Origin: CAUZIZ01 sp965219005
Lineage (GTDB): Bacteria; Acidobacteriota; UBA6911; RPQK01; JAJDTT01
Reading direction: 5' to 3'
DNA: 64,000 bases
NCBI GenBank assembly: GCA_965219005.1
Contig: CBDCMS010000004.1
Coordinates: 1,364,001 to 1,428,000, forward strand
The translations under genes and the position numbers were made by a program. This document shows positions 53,551 through 61,406 of this stretch, piece by piece; position 1 is the first letter of the stretch, and each line of letters starts with the position of its first letter. A model generated the notes under the pieces. The model was not told where the DNA came from, made no database searches, and worked only from the letters and a program-made list of their open reading frames with translations.

Positions 53551-55420
53551 CCTCTCTTCACACTTTCTTACCCGGAAGGCCGCGACCGCATTTGCGCTCG
53601 TCCTTCTGGCCCTGTCGGCTTCTGGAGCCGTCATCTTTGCTTTGGCCAGCCGACAGGCTTCCGCCGGCTCGCCCATCCCCTCGCTTTTCAAGCGTGCTCT
53701 TGAATCTCGCGTCAACCCGAGCGAAGAGGGGAAAAGCGATCCTGTCCCCGTCACAGATGTGGTCAAATTACCTGGAACGATATCCTCAAGAGGAACCTGG
53801 TTCGGCGACATCAAGGACGGCATCCGGATCGATACCCCTCAGGTAGAGAGACTTTTTGAGCTGATTGGACGCTCGTTGTCTCGGGGTGATAGCTCTCTAG
53901 GACCTCTTCCTGCTCATCTCGAGTCGGATAAGGAGCCGAGGATCGTGTTTCTTTCCACCGGCAACCGCAAGTCTGACGCCAGCATCGCCGTTGGAGCAGA
54001 CCGGGGATTCAAGTTGGCGATCGAGCTGGCCTTGAATGAGATGATCAAAATGTCTTCCGATAGGAGGCTCCCGTCTGGCTTGAAGTTGGATGTGGTGCAA
54101 TCGGTAGGTAGTCCTGAAGCCCTCCGAGGCGGGAGATTACGGGCTTTCGATAGGAGCCTCGAGGGCCTCGTTTTCGAAGGGGCATCTCGGGTCGCCTTTC
54201 TGCCTGAGGAACTCGTCTCGCACAGTTTAGTCACAAGCAAGGGGAAGGTCCAATTCAAACGGGTGAATCAGTATCTGCGTCGGAGGGCTGCAGTGGGAGC
54301 TCTATCGAAGCAGCTCAAGGTTCGCCGCTTTTCCGCTACCAGTTTCTTCTATGATGGTCAGCGAGCGGTTCCCCTGTACCGAGGTCATCGGATTCATGGC
54401 CAAATCTCAAAGCAGGAACTGTTGAAATCGGCGGTCCGAGGCGGTGCTTATTTGGATCGGTCAATCGGTGCAAACGGTCGCTTCATCTATAGTTACGAAG
54501 CGAAGAGGGATAGGGTAACCGAGCGATACAACATGGTTCGTCATGCCGGCACCGTCTTCTCAATGTTGGATTTGTATCAGACCACCAGAGACCAAGACCT
54601 TTTGACAGGAGCAGAGCGGGCGATTGGACATCTGCTCGAGAGCGTAGACGACTACGGTGAGCCCCAAGACCAGTTATCGATAGTAGCAAGCGGCGGCAAG
54701 ATCAAGTTGGGTGGGGTAGCGCTGGCGGTCGTCGCACTAGCGAAACATGTTGAGGTAACAGGCGACACTCGACACCTGGTGCTATCCAAGCGGCTTGCTC
54801 GCTATATCCAGTACTCGCAGCTTGAAACGGGTCGATTCCTTCACCAACGGAGCTACCCCAGCGGCGAGCCTAGGAGTTTTGTCTCACAGTACTATCCGGG
54901 AGAGGCTCTGCTGGCCCTGTTGCGGCTGAACGCTCTCGATCCGGACGAAGGTTGGCTCGATACCGCTGAAAAGAACGCGCACTATTTGATTAATGTACGC
55001 GATCGAGGTCGTCGGACCAAGGATCTCATTCACGATCATTGGCTGCTCTATGCTTTGAACGAGTTGTATCGGGTGCGGCCCAAACCACTCTACTTGAAGC
55101 ACGCTTTCAGAATCACTGAAGCCATCATTGGGAGTCAGAATCGGACTCCTCAATTCCCCGACTATCTCGGTAGTTACTACACCCCGCCTCGTTCAACTCC
55201 AACCGCAACTCGTACCGAAGGACTCCTTGCCGCTTATCAGTTGGCCAGAGATTTTGGGAGTCGCGAGCAGGAAAAAGAAATAATGAAGGCGGTTGTTTTA
55301 GGCGTCTCTTTCCAACTACAGACAGGAAAAAGAAATAATGAAGGCGGTTGTTTTAGGCGTCTCTTTCCAACTACAGACGCAGTTCCGTCCCGAGTCGGTG
55401 ATTTACCTCAAGGATTCTGA
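53411..55420 (+). CDS. alpha/alpha-barrel-like enzyme domain, middle fragment (frameshifted at both ends)
   Basis: The continuation of 52831 after a one-base slip. It starts with the last membrane helices ('MVGAILLMASVAYYTITIAF'), then an alpha/beta region (about residues 100-330), then a helical-repeat domain ('MVRHAGTVFSMLDLYQTTRD', 'LGGVALAVVALAKHVEVTG', 'SQYYPGEALLALLRLNALDP', 'DHWLLYALNELYRVRP') resembling (alpha/alpha)6 toroids of the N-acylglucosamine 2-epimerase/glycosidase type. A 55-bp exact tandem duplication at about 55268-55377 shifts the frame, so the last 30 residues are wrong and the native C-terminus is encoded by 55338-55724. Function unknown; the toroid suggests a carbohydrate or peptide substrate. 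Confidence 0.7.
   Translation: MGGAQWYFYQVLAEEILEMVGAILLMASVAYYTITIAFTSERSRRLSLSSHFLTRKAATAFALVLLALSASGAVIFALASRQASAGSPIPSLFKRALESRVNPSEEGKSDPVPVTDVVKLPGTISSRGTWFGDIKDGIRIDTPQVERLFELIGRSLSRGDSSLGPLPAHLESDKEPRIVFLSTGNRKSDASIAVGADRGFKLAIELALNEMIKMSSDRRLPSGLKLDVVQSVGSPEALRGGRLRAFDRSLEGLVFEGASRVAFLPEELVSHSLVTSKGKVQFKRVNQYLRRRAAVGALSKQLKVRRFSATSFFYDGQRAVPLYRGHRIHGQISKQELLKSAVRGGAYLDRSIGANGRFIYSYEAKRDRVTERYNMVRHAGTVFSMLDLYQTTRDQDLLTGAERAIGHLLESVDDYGEPQDQLSIVASGGKIKLGGVALAVVALAKHVEVTGDTRHLVLSKRLARYIQYSQLETGRFLHQRSYPSGEPRSFVSQYYPGEALLALLRLNALDPDEGWLDTAEKNAHYLINVRDRGRRTKDLIHDHWLLYALNELYRVRPKPLYLKHAFRITEAIIGSQNRTPQFPDYLGSYYTPPRSTPTATRTEGLLAAYQLARDFGSREQEKEIMKAVVLGVSFQLQTGKRNNEGGCFRRLFPTTDAVPSRVGDLPQGF
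55268..55377. repeat. 55-bp perfect tandem duplication
   Basis: Two identical head-to-tail copies of a unit beginning 'aggaaaaagaaataatgaag' and ending 'ttccaactacagac'. The unit is 55 bases (not a multiple of three), so it breaks the reading frame. Removing one copy restores one continuous frame through to 55724. Confidence 0.9.
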
Positions 55421-55724
55421 GCGCAGCCTGGGAGGTTTCCATCGTAGTCTCACCAACTTCGAGATTCGGATCGACTACGTCCAGCACAACATCTCTGCCT
55501 TGGTGGCTTTGTACCGCGTGCTGGAGGCAAAGGGGATGGAGCTGATCGGTGAGGACCGCGGGTTTACATTCTTGCCAGATTCGCGGTCTGGGGCAGAGCT
55601 CCCCACCTCGCTTCTGGACGGCGCTGGGAAAGCGAAGGGATGGGCGCATGTTCGTGATGCCGTGGGTTGGGAGGCAGGCGTGACACTGAGCAAGAACTTG
55701 AGCATCAGCTACCACGGAGCCTAA
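55338..55724 (+). CDS. alpha/alpha-barrel-like domain, C-terminal fragment
   Basis: A 128-residue frame that starts at the ATG inside the second duplicate copy and encodes the natural C-terminus of the protein begun at 52831: 'FRPESVIYLKDSERSLGGFH' then 'RIDYVQHNISALVALYRVLE', the last toroid helices. AGGAAAAAG precedes the ATG, so a separate short product is conceivable. It ends one base before the SEC-C gene start. Confidence 0.68.
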   Translation: MKAVVLGVSFQLQTQFRPESVIYLKDSERSLGGFHRSLTNFEIRIDYVQHNISALVALYRVLEAKGMELIGEDRGFTFLPDSRSGAELPTSLLDGAGKAKGWAHVRDAVGWEAGVTLSKNLSISYHGA

Positions 55725-55725
55725 A

Positions 55726-55926
55726 TTGCGTTTCGGGTCGAAACTGAGGACGCGTCGGTTTGGTGTGACTGTTCGGCGAGGAGTCGTCAAGATCATGCCG
55801 AACGAGCCCTGTCCCTGCGGAAGTCTGTCGAAGTATAAGAGGTGCTGTGGCTCCGCGCCCGGTTTGATGGGTTGGTGGCGTCGTCGTCGAGCTCGTAGAG
55901 CCAAACAGATGGCACTCCAATCTTAA
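55726..55926 (+). CDS. small SEC-C motif protein
   Basis: A 66-residue basic protein from a TTG start, directly after the preceding stop. It carries a SEC-C zinc motif 'PCPCGSLSKYKRCCGSA' (CxC-x8-CC), as at the C-terminus of SecA and in many small proteins. The tail is Arg-rich. It might start at the internal ATG (MPNEPCPCG) at 55795, with about 43 residues. It sits between the barrel gene and the cyclase gene. Role unknown; zinc binding is likely. Confidence 0.6.
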   Translation: MRFGSKLRTRRFGVTVRRGVVKIMPNEPCPCGSLSKYKRCCGSAPGLMGWWRRRRARRAKQMALQS

Positions 55927-55996
55927 CCTGAGGACAAGAAAGAGGTCGTTGCCCGTCGGTGTCTGCTTCTATGGTCTGCGCTTTGGAGGAGGTTTT

Positions 55997-57040
55997 GTGA
56001 GTGGGATCTGTGGACTTACTAACCTAGACGGTGCTCCAGTAGACCCGGCTATCCTCAAGAAGATGGTCGAGGTCGTCGCCTATCGTGGACCCGACGGGAT
56101 CCGCTATTGGCATGACGGCAACGTAGGTTTGGCCCATCTGGCGCTTCATACGACGCCCGAGGCATTCAGGGAGCAGCAGCCCCTAAGCTGTTTGGAGCAC
56201 CGTCTGTGTCTCACGGCCGATGCGCGGGTGGACAATCGGACCGAGCTGATCCGTTTGCTGACCGCGAAGGGATTCCTGAGGCATCATGAACCCTCTGATG
56301 CAGACCTGATCCTGGCAGCCTACAAATGCTGGGAAGAACGCTGTCCAGCGTACATCATCGGTGATTTTGCCTTCGCGATCTGGGATGCCCGGAGGAGACG
56401 TCTTTTTTGTGCCCGAGATCCGTTTGGTACCAGACCGCTGCACTATTCCAAGGTCGGGAGTGTTTTTTGCGTCGCGTCCGAAGCGCAGCAGATTCTTCAG
56501 CATCCAGACGTCTCCTTTCGCTTTGACGAATTCGCAATCGCAGATCACCTGACACGCAACTTCAGTGACGAGCATCGTTCCATGTTCCGCGATGTACGAC
56601 TCCTTGCTCCCAGTCACAGCCTAACAGCGACTGGTGCCGGTATTAGATCGGTGCCGTACTGGGAGATCGATCGGACGACTCGCACGGTCTACCCAAGAGA
56701 TGAGGACTACGCGGAACATTTCCTGGAAGTCTTTTCCCGCGCTGTTGCTGATCGACTGCGCACCCAGTCTGGACACGTCGGCATCTCTATGAGTGGCGGC
56801 TTGGACTCGTGCTCGATAGCCGGTGTCGCACAGCGGCTGCTAAGGGATCGCGGTGGTCCGCACTTGACCGCCTATTCCGTGGCGTATGAAGTGAAAGAGT
56901 GTGATGAGCGCCTTTATACGGAAGCGATGGCAGCCAAGTTGGCCATCGAAGTCGAGTATGTTGATGCTAAGCCGGTCGGGCTTTTTGGCGACCCCCCCCG
57001 GCCTGGGGGCGAGCATCGAAACCCCTGTATCGGGCGCTGA
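55997..57040 (+). CDS. asparagine-synthetase-like (lasso cyclase-type) protein, N-terminal fragment
   Basis: The start is set at GTG 55997, after GGAGGAGG, giving 'VSGICGLTNLDGAPVD'. The N-terminal glutaminase-like Ntn domain has 'VAYRGPDGIRYWHDG', and the ATP-binding PP-loop 'ISMSGGLDSCSIAG' is intact. The frame is lost at a C8 run (56992-56999): one C fewer continues 'GDPPGLGASIETPVSGAEPL'. A G6 run (57079-57084) then needs one extra base to reach 57092-57901. The rebuilt protein is about 635 residues, the size of lasso-peptide cyclases (C protein), which adenylate a side-chain carboxylate to form the macrolactam. It precedes the precursor peptide gene. Confidence 0.78.
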   Translation: MSGICGLTNLDGAPVDPAILKKMVEVVAYRGPDGIRYWHDGNVGLAHLALHTTPEAFREQQPLSCLEHRLCLTADARVDNRTELIRLLTAKGFLRHHEPSDADLILAAYKCWEERCPAYIIGDFAFAIWDARRRRLFCARDPFGTRPLHYSKVGSVFCVASEAQQILQHPDVSFRFDEFAIADHLTRNFSDEHRSMFRDVRLLAPSHSLTATGAGIRSVPYWEIDRTTRTVYPRDEDYAEHFLEVFSRAVADRLRTQSGHVGISMSGGLDSCSIAGVAQRLLRDRGGPHLTAYSVAYEVKECDERLYTEAMAAKLAIEVEYVDAKPVGLFGDPPRPGGEHRNPCIGR

Positions 57041-57091
57041 GCCACTCAATCAACACATTCTGGAACGGGGGAAAAACAGGGGGGACGCGTT

Positions 57092-57901
57092 ATGCTCACT
57101 GGTGTCGCCGGCCCCTATAGCCGTCTCACCCATCATTGGTCCCTGGTGTACCCCTACCGACTGCTGCGCGGCCAGTTCAGTGTTTTTGGGGAGTTATCAG
57201 AGCTAGCGCGGGAACTGCATCTACCCTATCACCGAATCCTGTACGGATATCTTGTCGGTCACCTACTTCCCAGGCGAGTAGATCATATGCTTCGATCTAT
57301 GATGGGACGGCACACCGGACCACCCGCCTTACAGTGGATTCGGCGAGAATTCGCTCAAAGGACTCGCCTCAGTCGGCGGTTGGCTCCCCACTCCAAGTGG
57401 CGTACTCTCCTGAATACGGGCGGGGGCCCGCGGAGCATCCTTGGTGACTCCTTGGAGCGCGGTCTCTACCGCTACAATCGCCACGCCGCGACTTGTGGGA
57501 TGGAGATGCGACATCCGTATCTGGACAAAAGGTTGTTCGAATTCTTATACTCCATTCCTCCAGAGCAGATCTACAAGGGAGGGGTGAAACGGCTCGTCAT
57601 TCGCCGCGCAATGAGGGGAATCTTACCCGAGGTAGTTCGACTGAGCCGCTATAAGAGTGATCATGGTCCATTCATACACTCAGCCTTGCGGCATCGGTCG
57701 TCCGCGATTAGCCCCTTGTTTCACAAGTCATCGTTGTGTAGACTGGGCGTGGTTGACGGGCAGAAGCTGAGCCGGGCGTACAGCGATTTCGTCGCTCAGG
57801 GAAGAACAGAGCGTTTTTTGGAGGCGATCACGCTAGAACTATGGTTGCGCACATGCGAGGATGCCTTCGGGCAGTCTCCAACTGTCAAGGAGGGACAATA
57901 G
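57092..57901 (+). CDS. asparagine-synthetase-like cyclase, C-terminal fragment
   Basis: A 269-residue frame representing the synthetase C-terminal half: 'RVMLTGVAGPYSRL' at the position where family members have LTGxGGDE, then a helical region and the conserved 'MEMRHPYLDKRLFEFLYSIP' and 'RAMRGILPEVVRLSRYKSDH'. The 'GGD' of the canonical active-site loop is replaced, which may mean altered chemistry or decay. It ends four bases before the precursor ATG. AGGAGG inside its last codons serves as ribosome-binding site for the precursor. Confidence 0.75.
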   Translation: MLTGVAGPYSRLTHHWSLVYPYRLLRGQFSVFGELSELARELHLPYHRILYGYLVGHLLPRRVDHMLRSMMGRHTGPPALQWIRREFAQRTRLSRRLAPHSKWRTLLNTGGGPRSILGDSLERGLYRYNRHAATCGMEMRHPYLDKRLFEFLYSIPPEQIYKGGVKRLVIRRAMRGILPEVVRLSRYKSDHGPFIHSALRHRSSAISPLFHKSSLCRLGVVDGQKLSRAYSDFVAQGRTERFLEAITLELWLRTCEDAFGQSPTVKEGQ

Positions 57902-57905
57902 AGTA

Positions 57906-58085
57906 ATGACGGAAAGAAAGGATCAGGATAGGCGGCAGGGTTCAGATACAGAAGTCAAAGCCAGTCTGAAGAAAGCCTATCGAGCTCCGGAGCTGATCGA
58001 GTGGGGAACTATACAAGAGTTGACAGGAGGCGGAAGTGGGAATGGCGACGACAGTCCGGGGAGTACGGGAACTGGAGGTACTTAG
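57906..58085 (+). CDS. lasso-type RiPP precursor peptide
   Basis: A 59-residue peptide. The leader contains 'KKAYRAPELIEWGTIQELTG', which fits the YxxPxLxxxGxxxxLT pattern recognised by lasso leader-binding (B1/RRE) proteins, with Thr at the expected penultimate position. The core after 'LTG' is Gly-rich: 'GGSGNGDDSPGSTGTGGT'. Asp7 or Asp8 could close a ring with Gly1. AGGAGG lies 11 bases upstream. It sits between the cyclase fragments and an RRE-bearing protein. Lasso topology is inferred; the low-complexity core could also be a degenerate or non-lasso product. Confidence 0.7.
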   Translation: MTERKDQDRRQGSDTEVKASLKKAYRAPELIEWGTIQELTGGGSGNGDDSPGSTGTGGT

Positions 58086-58103
58086 GGTGAGCCGTCCTCG
58101 CTG

Positions 58104-59375
58104 TTGGAGCCGCCTCGAAAATCCGACAACGTAGGGTGTGTTCTGTGGATCCAGGTATTTTTGACCTGCAGTTTTTTTGTGGGACAATACTCCTGCTATT
58201 CCGTTTCGGTGGATTCGGCGGCGCTATCGCATTACGCCTCAGCTCTTGAGACCTCAGAGCCACAGTTGGCGCTGTGGTGCTTAGCCCGAGCGATTGCCAG
58301 CAGTCACGCTTGGAGCGAGGGAGCAGACCTCAACCTGGTGGTCCGGCCTGGCCAGCAACCGGAGCTGGTTCTGGTGGGTGAGGTCGACGAGGTTTTGGAG
58401 TCACGCCTCGAGGTACAGGTAAGGGGATTGAACCATGCCTGTCGTAATCTGCGATATGTGACCTACGACCGTGCGCAGCAGGATTGCCAGATCTTGGCGC
58501 GCCGCTTGGTCGAGAGATTCAGTGAAGCCGAGCTCAGGGGGTTTCGTTTTGCTTCGATTCCGCGGGGAGGCTCGATCGTCCTGGGTCTGCTCGCCTACGT
58601 TCTTAACCTAAAGCGAGCACAGTTAGAGCGGCCTCATCCTGTCGACATCCCGCTGGTGGTGGTTGACGATTGTTCTCTGACAGGAGCACGTTTCAGTCAG
58701 TTTATTAACACGTGTGAAAACCAGCTGGTGGTCTTTGCTCCGCTGTACTCACATCCTGACCTGAGAACCACCATTGAATCCAGGGAGTCCAAGGTCCTTG
58801 CCAGCGTGAGTGCTCAGGATCTGTACGATTCTGGGCCGGAACAGCTGAAAGACCGCTATCCAGCGTGGAAAGAGCGTTGGCGGCACCATTTGAAGGGTCA
58901 TCGTTACTGGGTGGGTCTGTGTGAACACGTGTGTTTCGCCTGGAACGAGCCGGATCGGTTCCTCTGGAATCCAGCTTCCCAACAAGTCGAGGCCGGTTGG
59001 CGGATTGTCCCACCCGAACTATGTCTAAAGAACAGGTCCCATGTTAGCTCGAGCCGTCTACAGGTCCGTGAACAACCTGAAGCCGCAGGTCCACTGGGGC
59101 CGCCATCCGGTGTTTTCTATTGTGAGTATCAGGGCCACACGGTTGTCGGCAACCTCAAGACAGGTGAGACAATCGGACTGGATGGTGTGGGTGCAGACAT
59201 TTGGTGGGCAATAGTCGAGCAAGGAAATCGGGAATCGGTCTTGCAGGCGCTCCTGTCGGACTATGAGGTAGATCGAGAGACGATGGAGGTTGATTTCCGT
59301 GCGTTCTTGGATGATCTTTTGGCACGAGGTCTGCTGCAGGACGATATGAAGCTCAGCAGGGAGGTATGTATCTAG
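58104..59375 (+). CDS. phosphoribosyltransferase-like / PqqD-type RRE fusion protein
   Basis: A 423-residue frame from TTG; GTG at 58209 is an alternative start and removes a Cys-rich N-terminus. Residues about 120-260 look like a PRTase fold, with 'RFASIPRGGSIVLGLLAYVL' and the PRPP-binding signature 'VVVDDCSLTGARFSQF'. The last 90 residues form a PqqD-like RiPP recognition element ('HTVVGNLKTGETIGLDGVGA', 'LQALLSDYEVDRETMEVDF'), the role of protein B1 in lasso systems. Position right after the precursor supports leader binding. The PRTase domain could modify the peptide or sense nucleotides; this is inference. No B2 peptidase is adjacent. Confidence 0.75.
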   Translation: MEPPRKSDNVGCVLWIQVFLTCSFFVGQYSCYSVSVDSAALSHYASALETSEPQLALWCLARAIASSHAWSEGADLNLVVRPGQQPELVLVGEVDEVLESRLEVQVRGLNHACRNLRYVTYDRAQQDCQILARRLVERFSEAELRGFRFASIPRGGSIVLGLLAYVLNLKRAQLERPHPVDIPLVVVDDCSLTGARFSQFINTCENQLVVFAPLYSHPDLRTTIESRESKVLASVSAQDLYDSGPEQLKDRYPAWKERWRHHLKGHRYWVGLCEHVCFAWNEPDRFLWNPASQQVEAGWRIVPPELCLKNRSHVSSSRLQVREQPEAAGPLGPPSGVFYCEYQGHTVVGNLKTGETIGLDGVGADIWWAIVEQGNRESVLQALLSDYEVDRETMEVDFRAFLDDLLARGLLQDDMKLSREVCI

Positions 59376-59384
59376 CGTTACTTT

Positions 59385-59422
59385 TAGCGAGGTCAGGTAC
59401 TTCTAGCGAGGTCAGGTACTTC
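59385..59422. repeat. tandem 19-bp direct repeat
   Basis: Two exact adjacent copies of TAGCGAGGTCAGGTACTTC (59385-59403, 59404-59422) just after the RRE-fusion stop codon. Each begins and ends with short inverted 'agcga/tcgct' bases. Could be a slippage product or a binding site. Confidence 0.8.
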
Positions 59423-59831
59423 GCTGACTAGAGAGTTAGGATGTACCTTGTATCAGCTTGGTGTGTCCGCGCTGAGATCGTGTCGCCAATCCCATTCAAC
59501 CGAAGCTTCAATAGTAGGTGAGTTGCGGCTTTCCGGTTCGCAAGTTTCAGTCCAACAGAGATGGGATAAGAAGGCTGTACTGGCACGAGCACGAAGCGAG
59601 GTAACGAGGAGAGGGCGGACAGCAACTTGTCCGCGACTCTTCACTCACACTTCACGCTCCATCGACAATTACCCTGCCCTAAACCCAAGCGGGAGCTTCG
59701 ACCTGAGTGATCCAGCGCCGGCTCCAACCGGAGTGAGTGGTGGAATTCGAATTCTTTGTTTACAAATGGCTTTCCGTCTGTATAATCGGTCTGAGCTTTT
59801 AATCTGCGTGTTGATTCAGGGGGAGATTTTT
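59423..59831. other. 409-base leader region of the OmpA-family gene
   Basis: The open frame of the OmpA gene extends through this region but without a signal peptide or ribosome-binding site, so I treat it as upstream DNA. A 'tttaca...tataat'-like pair is suggested by 'tgtttacaaatggctttccg' and 'tctgtataatcgg' at about 59757-59787, close enough to the ATG to serve as promoter. Confidence 0.45.
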
Positions 59832-61082
59832 ATGCATTGCAAGAGATACTTTCCGATTTTGATGGCTGCGATTCTTATTCTTGTGGTTGGGGGATGCGTG
59901 AACCGTCCTCCGAAGATTGACTGCGTGGCGGATCAAACCACGGTTGTTGAGGGCAACTCCCTCACTTTGAAGGCCACGACTTCAGATCCTGACCGTTTCG
60001 GCTTTGGTGGAGACAGCGACAAGCTGAAGCTCTCCTGGACAGCCGCCCAGGGAAAGGTCTCCGGAGGCGAGTTGACGGACGATGCCAACACTCCGGTGTC
60101 GGTTTCCGCGACGTTCGACTCGACCGGCCTGGATCCCGGGATGTACAAGGTCACGGCCGAAGTAGATGACCGCAAGTTGCAGCAGTCCTGTTCCTTCGAC
60201 ATCACAGTCGAGAAAAACAAGAAGGCTCCGACAATAGCGTGCAATCCGAGTTCGGCTTCGGTAACGGAAGGCAAGTCGACAATGCTGCGGGCGCGAGCCT
60301 CAGATGCCAATGGTGATTCCCTGACCTATTCGTGGACGGTCGACGGCAAAAGCGTTACCAACAACTCGTCTAGCCTTGAGTTTGGCACTAGCGGCAAATC
60401 AGTCGGAGCGCATAGCGCTCGGGTCAAGGTAACGGATGTGGACGGAATGAGTGCCGACTGTGAGTTCAAGGTCAGCATCGACAAGAGCCCCAACAGCAAT
60501 CCGAAAGTCAGCCTCAGCTTGGACAAGAATGAAGTCCATATGGGAGAGACGGTCAAAGCGACCGCTTCGGCCAGCGATGCTGAAGGTGATCCGCTGACCT
60601 ACTCCTGGACTGTTGGAGGCAACAAGCGCTCCGAGACGGGCAGCAGCATTAACGTGAACACCGCCGGGATGGCTGGCGGAGCCCACAGCGTCTCGGTTAC
60701 CGCAACCGATGACCGAGGTGGTAGCGGAAGCGCGAATGCTTCCTTCAAGGTGCGCGAAAACATCATTATCCAGGTGGATAGGCGCCTCAACAACGAGGCA
60801 AAGGCAAAGCTTGACGAGATTGCCCTGAAGATGCAGCAGAATTCTCAGCTCCGCGCCAAGATCACTGGTCATACCGACGATCGCGGAAGCGAAAAGGGTA
60901 ACGAGAAGGCCGGCATGAAACGGGCAGGTGTGGCCAAGGACTACCTGGTCAAGCAGCACAATATCGGTGAGACCCGGATTCAGACGATGTCTGCCGGCGA
61001 GAGCAAGCCTGTCGCCGACAACAAGACGGCAGACGGACGTAAAGAGAATCGCCGGGTCGAGATCGAGCTCTCGGTGCCCTAG
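59832..61082 (+). CDS. OmpA-family lipoprotein with PKD/Ig-like domains
   Basis: A 416-residue outer-membrane lipoprotein. The ATG has GGGGGAG upstream and gives a lipobox 'LVVGGC' (Cys22). Three PKD/cadherin-like beta domains follow (repeat signatures 'ASDANGDSLTYSWTVDGKSV' and 'ASDAEGDPLTYSWTVGGNKR'). The C-terminal OmpA peptidoglycan-binding domain has 'KITGHTDDRGSEKGNEKAGM' and ends 'GRKENRRVEIELSVP'. It tethers the outer membrane to peptidoglycan, like Pal. A terminator-like hairpin follows. Confidence 0.92.
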   Translation: MHCKRYFPILMAAILILVVGGCVNRPPKIDCVADQTTVVEGNSLTLKATTSDPDRFGFGGDSDKLKLSWTAAQGKVSGGELTDDANTPVSVSATFDSTGLDPGMYKVTAEVDDRKLQQSCSFDITVEKNKKAPTIACNPSSASVTEGKSTMLRARASDANGDSLTYSWTVDGKSVTNNSSSLEFGTSGKSVGAHSARVKVTDVDGMSADCEFKVSIDKSPNSNPKVSLSLDKNEVHMGETVKATASASDAEGDPLTYSWTVGGNKRSETGSSINVNTAGMAGGAHSVSVTATDDRGGSGSANASFKVRENIIIQVDRRLNNEAKAKLDEIALKMQQNSQLRAKITGHTDDRGSEKGNEKAGMKRAGVAKDYLVKQHNIGETRIQTMSAGESKPVADNKTADGRKENRRVEIELSVP

Positions 61083-61126
61083 TCAGGCAAAACGGCTGAG
61101 AAGCCGTCCACCTGGTTTGGTCTAGC

Positions 61127-61172
61127 GAAAGGCGTCGGCAGTCTATGCCGGCGCCTTTCAGTATCTGCCGTT
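61127..61172 (+). terminator. intrinsic terminator-like hairpin after the OmpA gene
   Basis: Arms GAAAGGCGTCGGCA (61127-61140) and TGCCGGCGCCTTTC (61146-61159) pair over 14 positions with one G-T wobble around a 5-base loop. A TTTTC run follows after 14 bases. It lies 44 bases after the stop codon. Confidence 0.65.
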
Positions 61173-61406
61173 TTCTTCGACCGGGTCCTTCAACTTACCC
61201 AGGTAGGTTGGTACCCCTCAATCCCACATCTCCGTCCGCTCAATCGATCACCTGTCCTGGAGTCAACAGCTGGGAAGGGCCGGCCGCTCGCCTGGTTGTG
61301 GTCTTCAGGGCAGAAGTATCCCCTGCGGGCTTAGAGGTTCGATGCACGGCAGCTTTGAGATCGCCAATGGGGAGGGAGCTTACGGTGGGGCCAATCTTGC
61401 TGCGAC

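Noticed and set aside
59448..59831. N-terminal extension of the OmpA-family protein
   Set aside because: The extension lacks any signal and would bury the lipoprotein leader; the ATG at 59832 has a good ribosome-binding site.
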